Shown piece after piece: positions 56,014-64,000 of a DNA stretch of 64,000 nt (within the stretch, counting starts at the first letter, position 1; every line of letters begins with the position of its first letter). The DNA is from WLMZ01 sp038227995 (GTDB lineage Bacteria > Actinomycetota > Acidimicrobiia > Acidimicrobiales > Ilumatobacteraceae), in the NCBI GenBank assembly GCA_038227995.1, contig JBBRPP010000006.1:62001-126000 (forward strand). Reading direction: 5' to 3'. The translations under genes and the position numbers were made by a program. The notes below the pieces were generated by a model that saw only the letters and a list, made by a program, of their open reading frames with translations, did no database searches and was not told the origin of the DNA.

Positions 56014-56811
56014 GTGATCCTCATCGATGATCCGGACGACGCACGCATCGCTGCCTTCCGGGTCCGCGACCGTGCACTCAACACCCGAGCAGACCGGCGT
56101 GAGCGCGTGGCCGCCGGGCTGTTCGTCGCCGAGGGTGACCTCGTTGTGGCACGCGCGCTCGATGCGGGTTGCATCGCCGTCACGGCATTCGTCGACGCCG
56201 CTGCGCCTCCCCCAGTCGTGAAACGGTTCGGTGCAGACGTCGCCGTGTTCGGCGCCGACGAAGACGTCCGCCGCGCGGGGATGGGCCTCGGAGTCCCGCT
56301 GTCGATCATCGCCCTCTTCCGCCGACCCGAGCCGCTTCAGGCTGCCCGCGTCATCGCCGAACGGCGAGTCGTCGCGGTCGAAGCGATCGACAACCCGGTC
56401 AACATCGGCACCATCGTTCGCAGCGCGACAGCGTTGGGTTGGGGAGGTCTGGTGCTCGACCGCACCAGCGCCGACCCACTCGCGCGCCGAGCGCTGCGGG
56501 TCGCGATGGGCAACGCATTCACGCTGCCGTTCGCCCGCGTCGATTCCCTGCTCGACACCGTGGTCGAGGCTCGCGAGGCCGGCACGATGGTGGTCGCGCT
56601 CACGCCGGCGAACGGCGCCGTTGCGTTGGATCGCGTGGCGCCGGATCCCGGCCAGCGGGTGATGCTCGTGCTCGGTTCGGAGCGAGCCGGGCTGACCTCC
56701 GAGCTGCTCGACGCGGCCACAGTCCGGGCCCGCATCCCGATGGCGCCCGGCGTGGATTCGCTCAACGCGGCAGCTGCGGCGGCGATCGCCTGCTACGCAC
56801 TTCGGGCGTGA
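56014..56811 (+). CDS. TrmH/SpoU-family RNA 2'-O-methyltransferase
   Basis: SPOUT-fold methylase of 265 residues from GTG 56014. The N-terminal substrate-binding domain includes FVAEGDLVVARAL. SpoU motifs are DNPVNIGTIVRSA, LVLGSERAGL and IPMAPGVDSLNAAAAAAIACY. The methylated RNA (rRNA or tRNA) is unclear. It follows menB by 13 bp. Confidence 0.92.
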   Translation: MILIDDPDDARIAAFRVRDRALNTRADRRERVAAGLFVAEGDLVVARALDAGCIAVTAFVDAAAPPPVVKRFGADVAVFGADEDVRRAGMGLGVPLSIIALFRRPEPLQAARVIAERRVVAVEAIDNPVNIGTIVRSATALGWGGLVLDRTSADPLARRALRVAMGNAFTLPFARVDSLLDTVVEAREAGTMVVALTPANGAVALDRVAPDPGQRVMLVLGSERAGLTSELLDAATVRARIPMAPGVDSLNAAAAAAIACYALRA

Positions 56812-56814
56812 CCC

Positions 56815-57192
56815 TCAGCGCGGGTAGGTCGCGCTCGTGATCGGCAGACCCGTGTCGTTGCGCAGGTGTTCGGCTGCCGGCACGAAGTAGTTCGTCAGCT
56901 GCTCACGGATCGCATCAGAGGCACCGCTGGCCTCGATCGCGTTCGACATGTGCAGCAGCCATCGGTCGCGCTGCAGCGGTCCGACGGGAAAGGGAAAATG
57001 ACGCATCCTCAACTTCGGGTGGCCGCGCTCGTCGTTGTACGTCGTCGGCCCTCCCCAGTACTGGGCGAGGAACAGCGTCAGCCGATGGCGCGCACCGGTG
57101 AAGTCCGGCGCTTCGGGGTACAGCGGTGCGAGAACGTCATCGCTTTCGACTCCGGCGTAGAAGCCGTCGACGAGGCGTTCGAAGAACGCCAT
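56815..57192 (-). CDS. Group II truncated hemoglobin (GlbO-like), start uncertain
   Basis: Heme protein of 125 residues from the first ATG. It carries TyrB10 region DGFYAGV, FLAQYWGGP, the proximal His in GHPKLRMRHFPF and TrpG8 in RDRWLLHM, matching the actinobacterial trHbO group. The homology clearly continues upstream of the ATG (STEPTLFAEAGG precedes MAFFERL in frame), yet no ATG, GTG or TTG exists before the next in-frame stop. A CTG start near 57228 or a sequence error are both possible. Confidence 0.88.
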   Translation of the reverse strand: MAFFERLVDGFYAGVESDDVLAPLYPEAPDFTGARHRLTLFLAQYWGGPTTYNDERGHPKLRMRHFPFPVGPLQRDRWLLHMSNAIEASGASDAIREQLTNYFVPAAEHLRNDTGLPITSATYPR

Positions 57193-57255
57193 CCCGCCGG
57201 CTTCGGCGAACAGAGTCGGTTCAGTGCTCAGGACGTTTGGCCCGGATCGAGGGGC

Positions 57256-57453
57256 TCAGCTGAATTCTGGGCGGAACAGGCGGTAGTCGACCAGGTCGCT
57301 GCGGCGGACCACGAATGGCGTGGTGTCGTCACATGCGTCGAGGATCACTGCGTCGTCGCTGGCGAGCAGCACGAGGGCGGAAATCATCTGTCCTTCACGA
57401 TCGATTTCGAGCACATCGCCCGTTTCGATTCTGTCGTTCAACAATGTGGTCAT
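57256..57453 (-). CDS. Small protein of unknown function
   Basis: 65-residue protein MTTLLNDRIETGDVL...PEFS, preceded by GGAGACTCC. Rich in alternating hydrophobic strands (MISALVLLASDDAVILDA), so a small beta barrel (SH3-like) is plausible. It lies 63 bp upstream of the globin on the same strand, and its codon bias is that of a real gene. No family recognised. Confidence 0.6.
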   Translation of the reverse strand: MTTLLNDRIETGDVLEIDREGQMISALVLLASDDAVILDACDDTTPFVVRRSDLVDYRLFRPEFS

Positions 57454-57690
57454 TTGGAGTCTCCTCGAGACGTCGCTTGATGGCTGCCGATAGACGGCGA
57501 GGTGCGATCTTGTGACGCCAGATAACCAGATGGCTCCAGCTTCTTGTTCCCGCTTCCCGCGTGTTGTCCGTCACATTCTTCGGCAGATCGGCAACGAATC
57601 TTGAGACAAAAAGGAGGTTCACTTGAGATTCGCCCCTCGTTCACCACCCAGCGTGCGAGATCGGCGTCACCAGATCCCGGGCCAACAGAG
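57454..57690. other. Intergenic region (237 bp)
   Basis: Upstream of the small protein and downstream of the crotonase gene. It is lower in GC than its neighbours around 57590-57630. AAAAAGGAGGTTCAC followed by TTG (57623) is a perfect plus-strand ribosome-binding site in front of a 76-codon frame that is mostly antisense to the crotonase gene. I do not call that frame a gene. Confidence 0.4.
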
Positions 57691-58548
57691 TCAGGAGAAC
57701 GTCGGCTGCTCCCAATCGGGGAAGATCGCCGGCAGTCCGTCGCTGACCTTGTCGGTGAACTGCGCCGGCCGCTTCTCGAGAAAGCTGACAACGCCCTCGC
57801 GTGAATCGGCGCTTGCCCCGCGCAGCTTGATCCCGCGGGAATCGACCCGATGAGCTTCCATCGGGTGATCGGCGCCGAGCATCCGCCACATCATCTGGCG
57901 CGACAGCGCAACGGACACCGGAGCCGTGTTGTCGGCGATCTCGCGGGCGATCGCGGTCGCCGCGGCGAGCAGTTCGTCGCCCACGTGGACGCTGCGCACG
58001 AGCCCGCCGGCCAGCGCCTCCGGGGCATTGAACACGCGCCCGGTGTACACCCACTCTGCCGCCTGGCTGATGCCGACCAGACGCGGCAGGAACCACGACG
58101 AGCATGCCTCGGGCACGATGCCGCGGCGGGCGAACACGAATCCGAACCGGGCCGAATCGGACGCGAGGCGGATGTCCATCGGCAGCGTCATCGTGACGCC
58201 CACACCGACGGCCGGACCATTGATCGCGGCGATGACGGGTTTGGTGCACTCGAAGATCCGCAGCGACACCATGCCGCCTCCGTCGCGCGGCACGCCCACA
58301 TCGGTCTGGATGTCGCTGCCGCCGCGAGCGAACGTCTCGCCTCCCCCACCGAGATCCGCCCCCGCGCAGAACCCGCGGCCGGCACCGGTGACGATGACCA
58401 CCCGCACGGCATCGTCGGCGTCGATTTCGTCGAACGCCGCGATCAGCTCGCGCATCATGTTGTTGGTGAACGCGTTGAGCTGCGCCGGCCGGTTGAGCGT
58501 GATGGTCGCGATGCCGTCCGCGACGTCGTAGAGGATCTCCGTGTACAT
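57691..58548 (-). CDS. Enoyl-CoA hydratase/isomerase-family protein
   Basis: Crotonase of 285 residues. The oxyanion-hole motif is GFCAGADLGG, INGPAVGVGVTMTLPMDIRLASD follows, and the catalytic Glu lies in RRGIVPEACSSWFLP. The C-terminal FLEKRPAQFTDK is typical. Likely fatty acid beta-oxidation; the exact substrate chain is unknown. It follows ftsX with 92 bp between. Confidence 0.9.
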   Translation of the reverse strand: MYTEILYDVADGIATITLNRPAQLNAFTNNMMRELIAAFDEIDADDAVRVVIVTGAGRGFCAGADLGGGGETFARGGSDIQTDVGVPRDGGGMVSLRIFECTKPVIAAINGPAVGVGVTMTLPMDIRLASDSARFGFVFARRGIVPEACSSWFLPRLVGISQAAEWVYTGRVFNAPEALAGGLVRSVHVGDELLAAATAIAREIADNTAPVSVALSRQMMWRMLGADHPMEAHRVDSRGIKLRGASADSREGVVSFLEKRPAQFTDKVSDGLPAIFPDWEQPTFS

Positions 58549-58640
58549 CTCAGGGAAACTAGGCGACCGTTCAGGCAGAAGTGCACTCGTGAGCCAGCGT
58601 CAACGGTCGCCCAGCGACCGGAGACGCTGCGCGAACCAAT

Positions 58641-59546
58641 TCAGACATCCAGGAAGCGGCTGGCGGCGATGCCGGAAGCGATCGCTCCTGCGATCATGCC
58701 GAACAGGACGACCATCAACATCACGAGGTGCAGGAAGCTGTCGCTGACGACGAGCGCGGTGAAACCGTTCTCGCCTTTCAGTTTGACGACGCCGTCGGTC
58801 CACAGCCGGTTGAAGAACAGCAGGAACCCGCACGACATCAATGCGCCGACAAGGCCTTGGATCAGGCCTTCGAGCATGAACGGTATTCGGATGAACCAGT
58901 TCGTGGCGCCGACCAGCTTCATCACCTCGATCTCGCGCCGTCGCGCGTACATCGCCGTTCGGATCGTGGTCCAGATCAGGATCAGCGCCCCGATCAGCAG
59001 CAAGACCGACAAACCGACCGTGACCGTCTGGACGAAGTCGCGCAGCTTGCTGATCTGTTGCACTTGATCGCGGGCCAGCACGACCTTGAACACCTTCGGT
59101 AGTTTGCCGTACGAGTCCGACAGCGAAACAAGGAGGTCGGTCTTGCCCGCTTTGGGGACGACCTTGTACTCGGTCGGCAGGTTCGTTTTGTTGAGCAGGC
59201 TGAACGTGCTGGGATCACCCGCGAACAGCCGCTTGGCCTCGGCCAGCGACTGCTCGTAGTTCAGGTACTGCAGCTTGCCGACGTCGACGACGCTGGGGTC
59301 CTGCGACAGGACAGCCTTGATGTCGTCGATCTGCTGCGGCGTGGCGGTGGGCTGGACGTAGACGATCATCTGCACGCCGCCGGCCCACTTCGACAACAGG
59401 TTGTCGAAGCCGCGCTGCACCAGGAACGTGCCACCGACGAGGAACAGCGACACCGCCGAAGTGAGGATCGCGGCAACGGTCAGGGTGACGTTGCGGCGCA
59501 GGCTCGCGCCGGTCTCACGGAACGTGTATGTGAGGCGAGACCACAT
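58641..59546 (-). CDS. ftsX: Cell division protein FtsX
   Basis: Membrane subunit of the FtsEX complex, 301 residues. One N-terminal TM (about 22-44), an extracellular domain of about 120 residues, then three TM helices near 180-300. The juxtamembrane YARRREIEVMKLVGAT motif couples to FtsE. The complex regulates peptidoglycan hydrolases at the septum. It directly abuts ftsE (stop at 59547, start 59546). Confidence 0.94.
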   Translation of the reverse strand: MWSRLTYTFRETGASLRRNVTLTVAAILTSAVSLFLVGGTFLVQRGFDNLLSKWAGGVQMIVYVQPTATPQQIDDIKAVLSQDPSVVDVGKLQYLNYEQSLAEAKRLFAGDPSTFSLLNKTNLPTEYKVVPKAGKTDLLVSLSDSYGKLPKVFKVVLARDQVQQISKLRDFVQTVTVGLSVLLLIGALILIWTTIRTAMYARRREIEVMKLVGATNWFIRIPFMLEGLIQGLVGALMSCGFLLFFNRLWTDGVVKLKGENGFTALVVSDSFLHLVMLMVVLFGMIAGAIASGIAASRFLDV

Positions 59547-60224
59547 CTATTCGTACACCCCTCGGGCCTGGTCGCGCACGATGATGCCGCGGTCCATCTG
59601 GATCACGCGCTTGCGCATCATGTTCACGATTCGTTGGTCGTGGGTCGCCATCACGACCGTCGTGCCGGTCTTGTTGATCCGGTCGAGCAGGCGCATGATG
59701 CCCTCGCCGGTGCCGGGGTCGAGGTTGCCCGTCGGCTCGTCGGCGAGCAGGATCAGCGGCCGGTTGACGAAGGCGCGCGCGATCGAGACGCGCTGCTGCT
59801 CGCCACCGGAGAGCTGATGCGGGAAGCGATTCTCCTTGCCGGCCAGGCCGACGAGATCCATCACCGCCGGAACCTGCTGTCGGATCACGTGCTTCGGGCG
59901 ACCGATGACTTCGAGCGCGAAGGCGACGTTCTCGTGGACCGTCTTGTTCAGCAGCAGTTTGTAGTCCTGGAAGATGTTGCCGATGTTGCGCCGCAGATGC
60001 GGCACCTTGCCGTCGGGCATCTCGTTGATGTTGCGGCCCGCGACCCAGACCGCGCCCTTCTCGGGACGTTCCTGACGGTTCATCATTCGCAGCAGCGTCG
60101 ACTTCCCGGACCCGGACGGGCCGACGAGAAACACGAACTCGCCCTTGTTGACCTCGAACGTGGCGTCGCGCAGCGCGGTGACTTCTGAGTTGTAGATCTT
60201 GGTGACATTCTCGAGGCGTATCAA
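59547..60224 (-). CDS. ftsE: Cell division ATP-binding protein FtsE
   Basis: ATPase of FtsEX, 225 residues from TTG 60224 (IRLENVTKIY), which is preceded by GAGGAG; the longer ATG start is not supported. Walker A GPSGSGKST (Lys41), signature LSGGEQQRVSIARAF, Walker B LILLADEPTGNLD, VMATHDQRIV. The core RPEKGAVWVAGRNI is typical. Between prfB and ftsX, as in many actinobacteria. Confidence 0.95.
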   Translation of the reverse strand: MIRLENVTKIYNSEVTALRDATFEVNKGEFVFLVGPSGSGKSTLLRMMNRQERPEKGAVWVAGRNINEMPDGKVPHLRRNIGNIFQDYKLLLNKTVHENVAFALEVIGRPKHVIRQQVPAVMDLVGLAGKENRFPHQLSGGEQQRVSIARAFVNRPLILLADEPTGNLDPGTGEGIMRLLDRINKTGTTVVMATHDQRIVNMMRKRVIQMDRGIIVRDQARGVYE

Positions 60225-60294
60225 GAGGACTCCTCGTCTCGCTCGAAGCAAACGTCAAAAGTTAGCAGCGCGATCGCTCTGGGAACGGTCACGC

Positions 60295-61401
60295 TCACGA
60301 CGTCGCCGCGTCGCGGCGGCGGTGGCGGAGGTAGCCCTCCATGAACTCGTCCAGATCGCCGTCGAGGACCGCGGCCACGTTGCCGGACTCGACTTCGGTG
60401 CGGAGGTCCTTGACCATCTGGTACGGCTGCATCACGTAGCTTCGAATCTGGCTGCCCCAGCCGACCTGTGCCTGGCGACCGGCGATGCGGTCGAGCTCGG
60501 CCTGATGTTCTTCCTCGACTCTGGCCGCGATCATCGTCCGCAGCCTGTTCATCGCCTTCTCCCGGTTCTGGAGCTGGCTGCGCTCTTCCTGCGAAGCAGC
60601 GACGAGTCCGGTTGGTTCGTGGATGAGACGCACCGCCGACGATGTCTTGTTGATGTGCTGACCACCGGCGCCGCTGGCCCGGTAGACCTCCATCCGCACG
60701 TCGCTCTCGTTGAGCTCGACGTCGGGGTCGTCCAGCACCGGCCACACCTGGACCGCGGCGAAGCTCGTCTGACGGCGGCCCTGGTTGTCGAACGGGCTGA
60801 TCCGCACCAGGCGGTGTGTACCCCGCTCGCTGGTCATCAAGCCGTACGCATAGCGACCCGTGAGCGTGAACTCGGCGGAGAGGATGCCGGCCTCGGTGCC
60901 TTCGGAGACGCCATCGACCTCGAATCCGATGCCACGACGCTCGGCCCAGCGGCCGTACATCCGCAGCAGCATCTCGCTCCAGTCCTGGGCGTCGACGCCG
61001 CCATCTTTGGCGTTGATCTGAACGATGCAGTCGAGCTCGTCGTGCTCGCCGGTGAACAGCGAGCGCAGTTCGAGCTGACTCAGCGTCGCTGCAGCCTTGG
61101 CGATCGCCTCGACCAGGTCGGGCTCCTGCGACGCGTCGTCGACCTCGCGGGCCATCTCGTGCAGAACTTCGGCGTCTTCGATGTCGCCGGCCAGCGAGTC
61201 GTAGGTGTCGATGTCGTTCTTCAGATTCGAGTACTCGCCGTTGATCTTCTTGGCGTTGTCCTGATCGTCCCAGAGATCGGGGCGCGAGACCTCGAACTCG
61301 AGCTCGCCGAGACGGGCCCGGTTGTCGGTGATCTTCAGGTACATCGCCGCTTCGTCGAGGCGGCGGCGCAAGTCCTTGAGGTCGTCGGTGAAATCTCGCA
61401 T
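60295..61401 (-). CDS. prfB: Peptide chain release factor 2
   Basis: RF2 of 368 residues from ATG 61401 (MRDFTDDLKDL). The stop-codon recognition motif SPF (202-204) identifies RF2 rather than RF1, and GGQ is at 246-248 (GAGGQHINKTSS). No in-frame TGA or CTTTGAC slippery site is present near codon 25, so the autoregulatory +1 frameshift of E. coli prfB is absent. Followed 70 bp later by ftsE. Confidence 0.95.
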   Translation of the reverse strand: MRDFTDDLKDLRRRLDEAAMYLKITDNRARLGELEFEVSRPDLWDDQDNAKKINGEYSNLKNDIDTYDSLAGDIEDAEVLHEMAREVDDASQEPDLVEAIAKAAATLSQLELRSLFTGEHDELDCIVQINAKDGGVDAQDWSEMLLRMYGRWAERRGIGFEVDGVSEGTEAGILSAEFTLTGRYAYGLMTSERGTHRLVRISPFDNQGRRQTSFAAVQVWPVLDDPDVELNESDVRMEVYRASGAGGQHINKTSSAVRLIHEPTGLVAASQEERSQLQNREKAMNRLRTMIAARVEEEHQAELDRIAGRQAQVGWGSQIRSYVMQPYQMVKDLRTEVESGNVAAVLDGDLDEFMEGYLRHRRRDAATS

Positions 61402-61462
61402 GGAATGGTTGCCCAGTGTTCGGGTGGATGCTCGTGCGGAATGCTCGGTTGCGGCCCGCAGG

Positions 61463-64000
<2,538 letters not shown>

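Noticed and set aside
61320..61401. Programmed +1 frameshift in prfB
   Set aside because: No in-frame stop or CTTTGA slippery site occurs in the first 60 codons; the frame is continuous.

Overview
The window is a continuous, gene-dense, high-GC (about 65-70% by eye) bacterial chromosome segment. It looks actinobacterial, most likely from the class Acidimicrobiia (an Ilumatobacter-like lineage). The reasons are codon use, many GTG/TTG starts with 4-bp overlaps, a stand-alone coenzyme F420 ligase (cofE), a mycothiol-type DsbA-fold oxidoreductase, DrrAB-type exporters, a BTAD/kinase/STAND regulator and the prfB-ftsE-ftsX order. The taxonomic placement is inference. About 55 protein genes are supported. 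I saw no rRNA or tRNA gene, CRISPR array, insertion sequence or prophage, and no gene-free stretch longer than about 270 bp.

Layout. 1-3.4 kb: C-terminally cut BTAD + Ser/Thr kinase + STAND ATPase regulator. 3.5-6.5 kb: DrrA/DrrB-type exporter and a gamma-butyrobetaine/trimethyllysine dioxygenase-like enzyme. 6.7-7.8 kb: chaplin-like surface protein ending in an LPLTG sorting signal, followed by a strong terminator. 7.9-12.7 kb (minus): cupin, aldehyde dehydrogenase, and modA-modB-modC with a palindrome before modA. 12.8-21.8 kb: recC-recB-recD, each overlapping the next by 4 bp. 21.8-27.4 kb: GGDEF/EAL protein, amidohydrolase, DsbA-like protein, carotenoid oxygenase. 27.5-32.3 kb: two divergent ECF sigma factors, each translationally coupled to a one-TM extracytoplasmic protein; one partner is broken by frameshifts. 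32.3-36.8 kb: methyltransferase, quinone oxidoreductase, a second LPxTG surface protein with octapeptide repeats, and a secreted protein. 36.8-38.7 kb: a second ABC exporter.

38.8-43.1 kb is a tight four-gene catabolic unit behind a perfect TTGTAC-N5-GTACAA palindrome: aminotransferase, D-2-hydroxyacid dehydrogenase, DUF1537 four-carbon acid-sugar kinase and PdxA-like dehydrogenase. The gene order suggests a route from a hydroxylated four-carbon amino acid to dihydroxyacetone phosphate. A run of three regulators (TetR-like plus two overlapping LysR paralogues) faces it.

45.7-57.5 kb holds a TPM-domain protein, a DinB-like protein, a lipoprotein glycerophosphodiesterase, a complete Tat-exported PotD/PotB/PotC/PotA-type importer, an acyl-ACP desaturase with a 9+9 bp operator at its start, a YjbR-like protein, cofE, menB, a SpoU methylase, a truncated hemoglobin whose homology extends upstream of its first ATG, and a small protein. 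57.7-64 kb (minus): enoyl-CoA hydratase, ftsX, ftsE, prfB and secA (5' end outside the window).

The most interesting signals are a shared 29-bp element (GTnAC-N6-GTAAC plus a conserved tail) in front of both LPxTG surface-protein genes, the four-gene acid-sugar unit, the mirror-image sigma/partner locus with decay, and the chaplin-like repeats in a probably non-Streptomyces actinobacterium.
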